Assembly (NCBI GenBank): GCA_029262055.1
Contig: JAJDAD010000045.1
Coordinates: 1 to 64,000 of the forward strand
Length of the DNA stretch: 64,000 nt
Direction: 5' to 3'
From: Candidatus Zhuqueibacterota bacterium
Lineage (GTDB): Bacteria > Zhuqueibacterota > Zhuqueibacteria > Oceanimicrobiales > Oceanimicrobiaceae
The translations under genes and the position numbers were made by a program. The notes under the pieces were generated by a model, which was given only the letters and a program-made list of their open reading frames with translations, had not been told where the DNA came from and ran no database searches. Below are positions 1-8,993 of the stretch, in pieces. Numbering within the stretch: the stretch's first letter is position 1; every line of letters starts with the position of its first letter.

Positions 1-5
1 CAGAG

Positions 6-356
6 TTGACTTTTAAGGAAGCGGTGCAGAGCTTTCTTGCCGGTGCAGACCCTGAGCTTATAAAGGTTCCGCTTGGGGCGCCACGTATCAAGATATTGCG
101 GGTCCTGAAGAAACTGCTGTCAGAATACCAGGACGAGCCGATTACTGACGTCACGATAACCGGGAGATCATCGTGTTCTGCATTTGAAGGCCACTTAACC
201 TTTGGCCCGGACAGCAAGGAAATACAATTCAGCTGGGACTGCCATTGGAAGGCGGCGCAAGAGGGGCTTATGACCTATTATGGACAGCCCGATCAGGCGT
301 CTGCTGCTGCTACTTTCGGTTACCAGTGTTTCAGAGACTTTACTGAGATGAAATAG
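6..356 (+). CDS. Hypothetical protein, probably 5'-truncated by the window edge
   Basis: I do not recognise this protein. As drawn it has 116 residues from a TTG codon, but the frame is still open to the first base of the window, so the real start may lie outside. It has no signal peptide or membrane segment. The N-terminal half is basic and helical (around residues 20-40), and the C-terminal half has scattered Trp, Cys and aromatic residues that suggest a small folded domain. The stop is 15 bases before the first possible start of the PAP2 gene, so the two may be co-transcribed. No function is proposed. Confidence 0.45.
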   Translation: MTFKEAVQSFLAGADPELIKVPLGAPRIKILRVLKKLLSEYQDEPITDVTITGRSSCSAFEGHLTFGPDSKEIQFSWDCHWKAAQEGLMTYYGQPDQASAAATFGYQCFRDFTEMK

Positions 357-371
357 AATCACCTTGCTTTT

Positions 372-1406
372 TTGCCGCAGTTTCACCATACTTCTAAATT
401 TGGTGAAATAAAGATTTATGGTAATTTGACTGTGTCCGGCAAAGAAAGCACTCAACAAAAATCGCTATCCAGCTTCCTGCTAAATGACGTTTTGCCGGAA
501 AGCAGGGCATCCTTACAGACACCGAGGTTGCTCGACCTTACCGTCATCGTTTATCTGCTGTTGCTTGCCGCCCTCATTGTGGTTTTCCAGTCAAGAGTTC
601 CACATTGGTATTTTTATGTCGCAGCTCACGGTGTGATTCTGTTGTTCGTTCTCGCCTTGGTGCGTTTTACTGAAGGACGTGAATCGGGTGTTTGGTACAT
701 CGTCCGTGAAGTGTACCCCATGGTATTGTTCACGTTTATGTTTAAGGAAATCAGTTTAATAATAAATATCTTCTTTCCTTTTTGGTTGGAACCCCATCTG
801 ATTCGGTGGGATCAACTGCTTTTCGGTGAACATGCCGTGATTCTGACGGAGCAATTTTTTAACCCAATCCTCACTGAAGTTATGGCTTTCGCATACTGGT
901 CCTATTATGCGCTTCTGCCTTTGGCTGCGATTGCGTTACTCATTTCGAGAAAGAAGACTCTGTTGCGGTCTTTTATGTTCAACCTGACGTTGACCATGTG
1001 TACCTGCTATCTTTCCTACTTGCTGCTTTCAGCCCGGGGCCCGCAGGACACGCTCGGTCATTTATTGCACGGCCCGGAGCCAACTGGTCTGTTTTACGGC
1101 ATGGTCTTAAGAATTCAGGCAGCGGCATCGATCTCCGGTGCAGCGTTTCCCAGTTCGCATGTGGCAGCGGTGTGGGTCATCCTGATTTTCATGTTCCGGC
1201 TGCACCGCGTCATCGGTGCTTTAGTTGCGCCGATCATCATCTTACTGACCATTTCCACAGTCTACCTGCAGTATCACTATGCGGTTGACGCCATTGCCGG
1301 AATAGTTCTGGTTGCATTCACCTACCCGCTTGCATCACGCATTGAACGTCGGTTTAACGAGCGGCGAAATCTGTTTCCAGCCTACGCATCCAACGGTCAA
1401 ACCTGA
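372..1406 (+). CDS. PAP2-family membrane phosphatase / phosphotransferase
   Basis: This is a polytopic membrane protein of up to 344 residues, with about six hydrophobic helices from residue 55 onward. The PAP2 signature is visible: an SARGP stretch near residue 220 (motif 1-like), then SGAAFPSSH near residue 255 and QYHYAVD near residue 300, which supply the two catalytic histidines and the Asp. Order and spacing fit the PAP2 / inositol-phosphorylceramide-synthase-like branch, which removes or transfers phosphate on lipid head groups or polyprenyl carriers at the membrane. The substrate cannot be told. The start is uncertain: TTG at 372 is the longest choice, while TTG at 426 or GTG at 432 would drop a poorly conserved-looking N-terminus. 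None has a clear ribosome binding site. Confidence 0.8.
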   Translation: MPQFHHTSKFGEIKIYGNLTVSGKESTQQKSLSSFLLNDVLPESRASLQTPRLLDLTVIVYLLLLAALIVVFQSRVPHWYFYVAAHGVILLFVLALVRFTEGRESGVWYIVREVYPMVLFTFMFKEISLIINIFFPFWLEPHLIRWDQLLFGEHAVILTEQFFNPILTEVMAFAYWSYYALLPLAAIALLISRKKTLLRSFMFNLTLTMCTCYLSYLLLSARGPQDTLGHLLHGPEPTGLFYGMVLRIQAAASISGAAFPSSHVAAVWVILIFMFRLHRVIGALVAPIIILLTISTVYLQYHYAVDAIAGIVLVAFTYPLASRIERRFNERRNLFPAYASNGQT

Positions 1407-1656
1407 GTAGTTTTCGCCTACCAGAATGTATCATTTTTAGCCAGTTCTATTTCGCCAAATTCTTTTTCATTGTATTAGAGACTAAGTTACGGTCATTATA
1501 TGCATATTTTGAGCGCGATCCGAACGCATTTCCCCGGTTTGTCAGTATTTGATAATGATCTTCGGGTTTGGCATATAACTTGATGCTTAGGAAGAGTTTT
1601 CCTCGAAGTCCCGTGGCTGAATCAGAAATTAATAAGAAATGTGGAGATATCTGACG

Positions 1657-2682
1657 ATGAGAACCAGGTTGGCCTTACCCGGGGGCCTGACACTGATGGT
1701 GACTTGTTTCGCCTTCTGCGCACCCATATTCGGTCAAACGACGATGGTGGGTGGGCGCGGTATGCTTAGAGTGCAGGCTGCAGAGACGGCGCAGGCGAAA
1801 GCTTTCGTCATAAACTCCTTTTTCAGCACATTTTCCCGAAACACGCGTGGCGGCAGGCTCTATGATCATTCACTTAGTGGCTCGTTCACTTATGGTTTGA
1901 GCAACAACGTTGAGTTGACAACGCAAGTAATCCCATATCAGGACGACCAGGTCCACTCCAGCTGGGGGCCTCCGGGCGACATCCTGTTCGGGGCAAAATG
2001 GCGGACACCTCTGTCGGGCAGAATGCTGCGGACAGCCGTGCGTACGTTCCTGCGATTACCGACTTCATCCAATCACAACGTGCCGTTTGAACCCTTTTCT
2101 TCCAATGACGTGTCCTGGGGCGTGATGGCGATCTCATCCTTGCTGGTTTCAGCTCCGCTGCCATTTAAGGTAAGTGCAAATCTGGGCTATGTAGACCATG
2201 ATATTGGAACCTTTTTGCAGAGTCGCAGTACCGATCAATTGCTCCTCGGTTTGGGTTTTAAGATTCCAATCCGGGATATCATCTTTTACACCGAGTACTC
2301 TGCTGAGATTTTTCACAACAACAGTGCGATCAACTTTAGCAACAATTCCATGCGGCTTTCACACGGCGTAAAACTTCGAACGCCCTACCACACTGTGCTC
2401 GATCTGGGATTTGATATTGGGTTTAGCCAGGATCTGTCTCGCTATCCAGCACCTTTGCACGAATATGCGGACTGGAAGGTTTTCAGCGGTCTGAGTTACC
2501 AATTCAGGGCGTCCAAGATGTGGAAAGACCGCAAAACAGAAAGAGCTACTCCGGAAAAACTTGCTCCCGAGGAGGTGGACGGGGCTTTGGAGCGTTTGCG
2601 AGAAAAACGTGAAAAAATAGATGAAGCTCTTGATGATATGCGGAAAGATTTGGATGACAAATCAGAACGCGACGAAGAATAG
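1657..2682 (+). CDS. Outer-membrane beta-barrel protein with acidic coiled-coil tail
   Basis: A 341-residue exported protein. The N-terminus is a signal peptide (basic MRTR, then a hydrophobic stretch ending at a cleavage-like FGQ near residue 27). The body has alternating hydrophobic/polar strands with many aromatic and Gly residues, as in transmembrane beta-barrels. The last 45 residues switch to a charged coiled coil rich in Glu, Lys and Arg. ATG 1657 is preferred over ATG 1639 because GGAGA at 1643-1647 sits nine bases before it and the signal peptide then has normal length. It opens a tightly packed run with the TPR, ExbB/ExbD and AgmX genes, so it may be the outer-membrane part of that assembly. 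No named family is recognised with certainty. Confidence 0.7.
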   Translation: MRTRLALPGGLTLMVTCFAFCAPIFGQTTMVGGRGMLRVQAAETAQAKAFVINSFFSTFSRNTRGGRLYDHSLSGSFTYGLSNNVELTTQVIPYQDDQVHSSWGPPGDILFGAKWRTPLSGRMLRTAVRTFLRLPTSSNHNVPFEPFSSNDVSWGVMAISSLLVSAPLPFKVSANLGYVDHDIGTFLQSRSTDQLLLGLGFKIPIRDIIFYTEYSAEIFHNNSAINFSNNSMRLSHGVKLRTPYHTVLDLGFDIGFSQDLSRYPAPLHEYADWKVFSGLSYQFRASKMWKDRKTERATPEKLAPEEVDGALERLREKREKIDEALDDMRKDLDDKSERDEE

Positions 2683-2702
2683 AGGCAGCCGTAATTAAAG
2701 GT

Positions 2703-4055
2703 ATGCATAAATCAAGCTTCCCCGCCGCCGCGGCCCTCTTGCTTTGTCTGGTGGCCGCAGGTTGGCTGATTGCCGGTCCGCTTGTCCCGGATGAAGAAGA
2801 CGAGGGCAAGAGACTTGAACGGGAAGCCAAGGCGTTGTTTTCATCTGCCTCTGCCCGCTATGGCTCCGGCGATCTTTGGCAGGCGGCCCTGGAGCTCATA
2901 CAGATCGTGGACTTCTACCCGTCGTTTTCAAAGTTCGAGGATGCCGTGTTTTTGCTGGCACAGTGTCAGTACGAGCTAGAAATGTACGCTGGCGCCGACC
3001 GAATGTACCGCTTCCTGCTGCAATCGGTGAACAAAACCAAGTTGGTTCCGGAAGCTCTTCTTGGCCTCCAGAAGGTCGCCTACAAACGCGGCGATTTTCC
3101 GCAAAGCCTGAAGTTCTATAAGACTATGGAGGCGCACTACACCAAACACGAGGGCATTGCGGAGTCACGCTATATTGCCGAACAAACTTATTTTAACCAG
3201 GAAAGCTATGGCCTGGTGCACAACGTCGTTCCTCACATTAAGGAAAAGAGTCCTTTCTATCCGTACGCGCTCTACACGGCGGGCCTGGCTCACCTGAAAG
3301 AAAAAAATGTAAGAGAAGCCATCTCCGTATTCAGCAAGGTGGATCGGCTCTCGGACAGCGGTTCGGAACAAGCTCAGATCGTGAGCGCCGCACGCCTGAC
3401 TTTAGGGTACGTCTATTTTGAATTGTCGGAGTTCAAGGCGGCCGCCAAGTATTTGCTCAGAGTCAAACCGGTGTTCCACGGCTATCCGGAAGCGCTCTTG
3501 ACGCTCGGTTGGGCCTTCTTGAAATTGCAGGATCATAAATCTGCCCTCATCCCGCTCAACAAACTCATCCGTAGCTATCCCGACTACTACAACCTGGATG
3601 AAGCTCATTTCCTGCGCGGCCAGTCCTACCTGAAGCTTGGATATTATGATTTTGCCGCCAACGAGTTTGACCTTGTCGTTCCGACGGACTCCAGCAAAAC
3701 CGACACCACCCACTACGAATCTGCCAGGGGCAACTTGAATGTCCTTGAAGAAGGACTGGAGGCGCTACAAGAGGAGTTGTTCTTACTGGAGACGAAACTG
3801 CTTGAGTCAATTCCTCTCTACGAAGAAAATATCATGGCACCGGACTTACCCGGAAATATGGTGCATGCAAAGACCGAGCTGCAGGCCATGCTCAATAACC
3901 TCCGTGTTGAACGAGAGGATTTTAAGCTTACCTCTGACAAAATTGCCATGATGCGCAAAGCACTCGCAAAAAGCGAGATGCGTAACAAGTGGGAAGCGTA
4001 TGCCGAGTACGGGCGTGTCAAGGCTCTGTACGTAAAAGCGATGGGGGTGGAATAG
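2703..4055 (+). CDS. Periplasmic tetratricopeptide-repeat protein
   Basis: A 450-residue protein with an N-terminal signal or anchor helix (about residues 5-25) followed by an acidic linker and then TPR-like helical pairs from about residue 40 to 330. Repeat marks such as a small residue, Tyr and Ala-Phe pairs followed by a Pro-Asp/Pro-Ser turn recur roughly every 34-37 residues. The last 110 residues are long charged helices, probably coiled coil. This type of scaffold is seen in Agl/Glt gliding machinery and Tol-associated systems, where it works in the periplasm between inner and outer membrane. It starts 20 bases after the barrel gene and ends directly against the next, larger TPR gene. 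The exact family is not resolved. Confidence 0.75.
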   Translation: MHKSSFPAAAALLLCLVAAGWLIAGPLVPDEEDEGKRLEREAKALFSSASARYGSGDLWQAALELIQIVDFYPSFSKFEDAVFLLAQCQYELEMYAGADRMYRFLLQSVNKTKLVPEALLGLQKVAYKRGDFPQSLKFYKTMEAHYTKHEGIAESRYIAEQTYFNQESYGLVHNVVPHIKEKSPFYPYALYTAGLAHLKEKNVREAISVFSKVDRLSDSGSEQAQIVSAARLTLGYVYFELSEFKAAAKYLLRVKPVFHGYPEALLTLGWAFLKLQDHKSALIPLNKLIRSYPDYYNLDEAHFLRGQSYLKLGYYDFAANEFDLVVPTDSSKTDTTHYESARGNLNVLEEGLEALQEELFLLETKLLESIPLYEENIMAPDLPGNMVHAKTELQAMLNNLRVEREDFKLTSDKIAMMRKALAKSEMRNKWEAYAEYGRVKALYVKAMGVE

Positions 4056-6944
4056 ATGACCGTGGCTTCCTTCAAAAGCAATGTACGCGAGATTGGCGCT
4101 TGTCTTGCTTTGCTGTCGTGCGCCGGCGTCTTGTTTTCGACGTCCACTTTTGCACAGGAATCAGCTTCTTCGGATTTGCACCGGCTTCGCGACCTGAACG
4201 CCGCCATCACGGCGTCGGAGAAACTGCTAGCCAAATACCCGCGCCATGATTTTTCGCCCACCGTTGTCTTCCAGTTGTCAGACCTGTACTTACGGCAAGC
4301 CAGCCTGCAGTTTCAACAGGAAATGCTGGTCTACGAGCAAGCTGAGCGGATGCGCACTTATGCTGCGGATGAAGTGGCGCCGATAGCTCCCAGGATAGAT
4401 TTAGGCGAATCCATTCGCATGTCACAAAGCCTGCTCGAGAAGTGGCCGGAGATACATTTCCGCGATAAGGTACTGTATCGCATTGCGCTGTGCTATGCTG
4501 AGCAGGGTGATATGCGGGAGGCTACCGAGCATTATCTGGCGGTGGCCGCGGAGTCAGATGACCCGGCCCTGCTGGAGGAGACCTACTTTCGGCTCGGCGA
4601 ATATTATTTTGACCAGAAAGACTATCCCGCAACTATAAAGTACTACGGACGCGTTCTGGACAGTTGGGAAAATCCGTTTTTTGATATGGCATTGTATAAA
4701 CTGGGTTGGTCCTATTATATTACTGAGGACTATGCCCAGGCCATCAGCATTTTTATCTACCTGATCGAAGATGTTGATTTGTTGGACGAGGTCCAAACAT
4801 CGAAGGTCAGCGAAGCGAAAACCGACCTGCGACAGGAAGCCATCGAGTACATCTCCGTTTGTTTTTCTGAGTTTGGCGGGCCGTACAAAGCCGCGGATTT
4901 TTTGCGGGAGCGCAAACAGGAGTCTTACGCTGAAGCAATCCTGCTGCATTTGGCAAGTCTCTACCAGGAACGAAATTTCTATACCGAAGCGATCGAAACG
5001 CTGAATATCCTCATCGACTATTATCCATTGAAACCAGCCGTAGCCCATTATCAAAAACAGATCGTCGAAAGTTATGAGTTGGCCGGAGACAAGCAGCAGG
5101 CCGATCTCGCCCGTGCTCGTTTGATCGAGACTTACGGTCCGGGCTCTGATTGGTTCAGCGGCGTCAACGATGCCGAAACCCGCAACGAAGTGATAACGGC
5201 CACCGAAGAATTCCTCTATACCCTGGCCAGCGAAGCTCAGCTCAGAGGACAGACCAGTCAGGACGGCGGCGAGTACAACAAGGCAATTTCATGGTATAAG
5301 GCTTATCTGGATAAGTTTCCGTCACACGAACGCGCCCATCAAGTCCAGTTCTACCTTGGGGAATGCTACTACGACCTTGCGGAATACGCCCAGGCGGCTG
5401 AGAGTTATTATGCCGTTTCTGTAAGCTATCCGAGCTCGGAGTTTGCCGAGACCGCCGCGTACAATCGGATTTTGGCCTTCGGGCAGTTGCTGCAACAATC
5501 GACCAGTGTCGATTCGGTCAACCTTTCGTTGTTCAACTTTTTGGGGCATTCCGAAAGTATCCCCACAGTCATCAGGTCCAGGAACGACCTGCAGGCGCAA
5601 ATCATGCAGGCGAGCAATGACTTTTTCCTGTTCCACACGCTCAGTCCAAAGACGAACGAAGTCTTGATAAATTTTGCCCAGTTCCTGTTTGATCTCAAAC
5701 ATTTCGACTTGGCCGGTAAGGCTTACCAGGAGGTGGCCGGCAGGTCCATGGACAATCCGTATCTTACCCGGGCAACTTTCATGGCAGGGCAGTCGGATTA
5801 CGAGGCTGAGAATTTCGTGGCTGCCGAGGGGTGGTTTCGCAAAGTTGTTTCACAGTTTCCCGACTCGGTGGCTTACGTCGAAAAGGCCGGCCGGTTGCTC
5901 GCTTCTTCGCAATTCCGCAGCGCTGAAGTGTACACAGCCAATGGCGATAGCCTGATGGCGGCTTTGGCTTTTGAAAATGTCGCCAGGACCGTGACGGACA
6001 GCGCGGTAGCTGAGCGGGCATTGCTCGAGGCCGCGCAGAAATTTGAAGATCTTGGTTCCAGATCCAAGGCCATCGAGTTGTATGAAGCTGTATTTACGCG
6101 CTTCCCGAAATCCGAATTTGTTGATGAATCATTGTTCAAGGCTGGTGCACTTTGCGAAGAAACAGAGCAATTTGAGCGAGCGGCGGTCAATTACACGAAT
6201 TTGTACCGGCACGATTCCGGCTCAAAATACGCTGCCGAAGCCCTGTTTGCCGCTGCGCGCAGTTTTGAGAACCTCAACCGGCCGGAGCTTGCCCGGCAAC
6301 ATTACGCGCAATACACGTCGGTGCACAAAGATGACCCGGATCGCTACCTGGAAGCGGCATTCAGAAATGCGGACATCGCCTATAGCCAAAAAAACTTTCA
6401 AGCTGCCAGGAAGCAACTACAATTTGTCATAGATTCTCAGAAGAGATTTTTGCAAGAACAGGTGGAAGTCGACAACTATTTGCCTGCCAATGCTCAGTTT
6501 TTGCTGGCGGAGATTTCGTTTCTGGACTTCCAAGCCATCGAACTGACCCCGCCGGTTGAGCGCAAACTCAAGCGCAAGCAAACGCTTTTTCAAAGAGTGA
6601 TCAAAGAATACACGGAAGCCGCAAAATATAAGGTCGCGGAATGGGCCACCGCCGCTTCATTCAAGATTGGCAGGACGTTCGAAGAATTTGCCGCGGCTCT
6701 GCTTTCTGCTCCCCGTCCGGCAAATTTGTCTCCTGGAGATTTGATGAAGTATAACCAACAGTTGCAGCAGCGGGTACTGCCGTTTAAGCAGAAGGCGCAG
6801 AGAACGTATGAAACCGTCCTGCAAAATGCGGCTGAGAACAACATTGTCAACACTTGGGTAATGGAGAGCGAGCGACGCTTGAATGCACTTAATGTAGAGT
6901 TGGGAATTCGACCCATGAATGCCAGTAAGGGCGCCGATTCTTGA
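4056..6944 (+). CDS. Large periplasmic TPR-repeat protein (962 residues)
   Basis: The protein carries a signal peptide (hydrophobic stretch with a cleavage-like TFAQ near residue 34) and then TPR repeats along nearly its whole length. Recognisable units (Tyr-x-x-Gly-x-x-Tyr/Phe, followed by A-I/A-Y and a 'yPxS/FPxS' loop) are visible near residues 140-230, 300-360, 405-470, 560-620 and 660-760. The last 150 residues are charged helices. Its start follows the stop of the previous gene with no gap, which suggests translational coupling. By analogy with repeat proteins next to TolQ/TolR-type motors it is likely a large periplasmic scaffold. It has no catalytic motif. Confidence 0.75.
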   Translation: MTVASFKSNVREIGACLALLSCAGVLFSTSTFAQESASSDLHRLRDLNAAITASEKLLAKYPRHDFSPTVVFQLSDLYLRQASLQFQQEMLVYEQAERMRTYAADEVAPIAPRIDLGESIRMSQSLLEKWPEIHFRDKVLYRIALCYAEQGDMREATEHYLAVAAESDDPALLEETYFRLGEYYFDQKDYPATIKYYGRVLDSWENPFFDMALYKLGWSYYITEDYAQAISIFIYLIEDVDLLDEVQTSKVSEAKTDLRQEAIEYISVCFSEFGGPYKAADFLRERKQESYAEAILLHLASLYQERNFYTEAIETLNILIDYYPLKPAVAHYQKQIVESYELAGDKQQADLARARLIETYGPGSDWFSGVNDAETRNEVITATEEFLYTLASEAQLRGQTSQDGGEYNKAISWYKAYLDKFPSHERAHQVQFYLGECYYDLAEYAQAAESYYAVSVSYPSSEFAETAAYNRILAFGQLLQQSTSVDSVNLSLFNFLGHSESIPTVIRSRNDLQAQIMQASNDFFLFHTLSPKTNEVLINFAQFLFDLKHFDLAGKAYQEVAGRSMDNPYLTRATFMAGQSDYEAENFVAAEGWFRKVVSQFPDSVAYVEKAGRLLASSQFRSAEVYTANGDSLMAALAFENVARTVTDSAVAERALLEAAQKFEDLGSRSKAIELYEAVFTRFPKSEFVDESLFKAGALCEETEQFERAAVNYTNLYRHDSGSKYAAEALFAAARSFENLNRPELARQHYAQYTSVHKDDPDRYLEAAFRNADIAYSQKNFQAARKQLQFVIDSQKRFLQEQVEVDNYLPANAQFLLAEISFLDFQAIELTPPVERKLKRKQTLFQRVIKEYTEAAKYKVAEWATAASFKIGRTFEEFAAALLSAPRPANLSPGDLMKYNQQLQQRVLPFKQKAQRTYETVLQNAAENNIVNTWVMESERRLNALNVELGIRPMNASKGADS

Positions 6945-6957
6945 GAAGGTGACAGTA

Positions 6958-7311
6958 ATGAGACCGCGTTTTACTCATTTGTTTGTATTTATTGGAATGG
7001 TTCTATTTCATTTGCCAAGCCTGTCGGCACAGTCCGTCGGGACCGGTTCTGCGCAACCTGACTCTGCGACCACCAGTGAGACATTTAGCCTTGATACGCG
7101 CAAGCAGGAGGTTAGGTTGTTTCTGGACAAAATAGATATTCTGGGCCGGGTCGACAAGCCGCAAACGGTATTCATCGTCCAGGGACAAGACCCGGATGTT
7201 GATGATATCCAGATAGACCGTTCTTTCTTTAAGGAAATCTTCAGGCCGGTTGAGCGCGACGCTATTTTGAAGATCGCCAAACAAAGCAGGAAACCTGCCG
7301 GGCCAAATTAG
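6958..7311 (+). CDS. Small secreted protein of unknown function
   Basis: A 117-residue protein with a clear signal peptide (MRPR, about 17 hydrophobic residues, LSAQ at residues 22-25). The mature part is about 90 residues, charged, with no Cys and no repeat. ATG 6958 is chosen because a GAAGGTGA-like Shine-Dalgarno lies 5-10 bases before it and the signal peptide then begins normally; a longer frame from 6919 would bury the signal. It sits between the large TPR gene and exbB in the same direction. It could be a periplasmic adaptor of the motor, but this is only inferred from position. Confidence 0.6.
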   Translation: MRPRFTHLFVFIGMVLFHLPSLSAQSVGTGSAQPDSATTSETFSLDTRKQEVRLFLDKIDILGRVDKPQTVFIVQGQDPDVDDIQIDRSFFKEIFRPVERDAILKIAKQSRKPAGPN

Positions 7312-7370
7312 AAATATCCAGGCTTCCCGGAGACGGGAAGTCTCTTTTGAAAAAACGTCGGAGGTGAAAT

Positions 7371-7994
7371 TTGCAGTACATCAGCTTAGCTTTTAAGAAC
7401 GGCGGTCCGTTCATGTATGTTATCCTGATAACGTTGATAATCGGCATCGCAATAATCGTCGAGCGATTTATTTATATAGCTGTCAAGAATCGCATCGACA
7501 CAACGAAATTCATCAACAGAATCATTGAGCTGGTCCGGAACGGCGGCATCAAGAATGCAGTAGAGTTGTGCAACCGCTCGGAAGCCGCCCTGCCGATGAT
7601 CACTGCCGCCGGCCTCAAACAGTATGGCAAAGGCGATAAGGAGATCCAGGGCGCTTTTGAACTGGCAGCCATGACCGAGATCCCGAAGCTGGAGCGGCGG
7701 ACTCACTATCTGTCCATGATCGCGAACGTTGCAACTTTGCTTGGCCTGCTCGGCACGATTGTCGGCCTGATTCAATCGTTCCAGGCCGTTTCGGCGGCGG
7801 ACTCTTCCCAGAAAGCGGCTCTGCTGTCAGCCGGTATCGCGGTCGCAATGAATACCACGGCATTCGGTCTGATGGTGGCCATCCCGTGCATGGTCTTTCA
7901 TTCCTACATTCAGTCCAAGACCAACAACATCATCGACGAAATCAATGAAAATGTTGCGCGCGTGTATCAGAGATTAACCACGGCGAGACGCTAG
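7371..7994 (+). CDS. ExbB/TolQ/MotA-type proton channel subunit
   Basis: A 207-residue inner-membrane protein. It has a first transmembrane helix at about residues 14-33, a cytoplasmic stretch, then two further helices (about 115-140 and 150-178). The family signature is clear: GTIVGLI before the second helix end and GIAVAMNTTAFGLMVAIP in the third, including the conserved Thr in the pore. These proteins form a pentamer around an ExbD/TolR dimer and turn proton flow into motion of periplasmic partners. The start is TTG at 7371, backed by a strong GGAGG at 7360-7364 six bases upstream. It is followed after one base by the first exbD-like gene. Confidence 0.9.
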   Translation: MQYISLAFKNGGPFMYVILITLIIGIAIIVERFIYIAVKNRIDTTKFINRIIELVRNGGIKNAVELCNRSEAALPMITAAGLKQYGKGDKEIQGAFELAAMTEIPKLERRTHYLSMIANVATLLGLLGTIVGLIQSFQAVSAADSSQKAALLSAGIAVAMNTTAFGLMVAIPCMVFHSYIQSKTNNIIDEINENVARVYQRLTTARR

Positions 7995-7995
7995 C

Positions 7996-8454
7996 ATGAA
8001 TCTGAAACAATCTTTGGGGCGGACCAGCAGGCTTGGCGATGATGAGTTGAACATCACCCCGGTGATGAACATCTTTTTGATCCTTGTGCCGTTTCTTCTG
8101 TTGACCGCCGTCTTTGTCAAGATTTCGATTGTAGAGTTTTCGCTACCCAGCGGTGATGCCAGGGGACAAAACGCGCAGGATCCCAAGACCGCTCCTGTTG
8201 TCACGATTCTGTCCATCAACAAGGATGGGTTTGAGCTTAAGTCCAAAGGTGTGGCCATTCCGTTTATCCGGAATAAACAGGCCGAATTCAATTTTCCGTT
8301 GCTGGTGAAAAAGCTTGAAGAAGTGAAAAAGCGCCATCGCAGTTCTGAGGACATCATCATTGCACCGCAGGAAGACATCAAGTACAACACATTGATTCAG
8401 GTCATGGACCGGTGTCGGGAAAGCGGTTTTCCCAACATTTCAATTTCTGGTTGA
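7996..8454 (+). CDS. ExbD/TolR-family protein, first copy, lacking the conserved Asp
   Basis: A 152-residue protein with one transmembrane helix near residues 24-44 and a periplasmic domain of the ExbD/TolR fold (LxIxKDG-like strand around residue 74, IIAPQ near 118 and a final 'MDRCRESGFPNISI'). In this family the motif before the helix is normally N-x-T-P-x-x-D, and the Asp carries protons. Here it reads NITPVMNIF, so residue 25 (codon AAC at 8068-8070) is Asn. The rest of the protein looks intact, so it is probably a structural partner and not decay. Two bases separate it from exbB, and seven bases from the second copy. Confidence 0.88.
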   Translation: MNLKQSLGRTSRLGDDELNITPVMNIFLILVPFLLLTAVFVKISIVEFSLPSGDARGQNAQDPKTAPVVTILSINKDGFELKSKGVAIPFIRNKQAEFNFPLLVKKLEEVKKRHRSSEDIIIAPQEDIKYNTLIQVMDRCRESGFPNISISG

Positions 8455-8461
8455 TCGAGAG

Positions 8462-8989
8462 ATGTATTTAAATCTAAATCCAGACGATGAGAACAAGCTG
8501 TTCGTGGTGAAGCCGCGCCGGAACAAATCTATCAGTTCCTTCACGTTGCGGTTGACCTCCATGATCGATATGTTTACGATCTTGCTGGTATTTCTTCTGA
8601 AAAGTTTTTCTGTCGAAGGCGAGATTATGAGTGTCGCCAAGGACCTGAAGTTGCCGGAATCAACAGCGCAAATGCCACCCAAGGCCAGTCCCATTTTGAC
8701 TATCACAAATGATTGGATTATCCTGGATGGTAACCCGGTAACGAGGGTCAGCGAAGCAATGGGAACCGACAGGACCTTGATCGTCCCATTGCAGAAGCAA
8801 CTGTCTAACATCAAAGCGTTTTCGTCCGGCTTGGCTGAATTGGACGATCAGATGGCATTCAAAGGCGACATTACCATTCAGGGTGACCGCGAGATTCCGT
8901 TCGCCCTTCTAAAGAAAATAATGTTTACGTGCGGGCAGGAAGGTTTCAACAATATGCTACTCGCCGTAAACCAGGCTGAACAGAGCTAG
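8462..8989 (+). CDS. ExbD/TolR-family protein, second copy, with the conserved Asp
   Basis: A 175-residue protein with a cytoplasmic N-terminal tail of about 30 residues, one transmembrane helix (about 33-52) and a periplasmic ExbD-type domain ending with 'FNNMLLAVNQAEQS'. The helix begins LTSMIDMFTILLVFLL, and Asp36 (codon GAT 8567-8569) is in the position of the proton-carrying Asp of ExbD/TolR. It differs strongly from the copy just upstream, which has Asn there. Two ExbD-like genes beside one ExbB gene recall the AglR-AglQ-AglS arrangement of Myxococcus gliding motors (family knowledge). It is followed almost at once by the AgmX-like gene. Confidence 0.88.
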   Translation: MYLNLNPDDENKLFVVKPRRNKSISSFTLRLTSMIDMFTILLVFLLKSFSVEGEIMSVAKDLKLPESTAQMPPKASPILTITNDWIILDGNPVTRVSEAMGTDRTLIVPLQKQLSNIKAFSSGLAELDDQMAFKGDITIQGDREIPFALLKKIMFTCGQEGFNNMLLAVNQAEQS

Positions 8990-8993
8990 TGTG

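Noticed and set aside
1569-1584. Sigma-54-like TGGCAT-N5-TTGAT upstream of the motor operon
   Set aside because: The -12 element lacks the essential GC and the -24 ends in T; too weak to list as a promoter beside the much better match at 24443.
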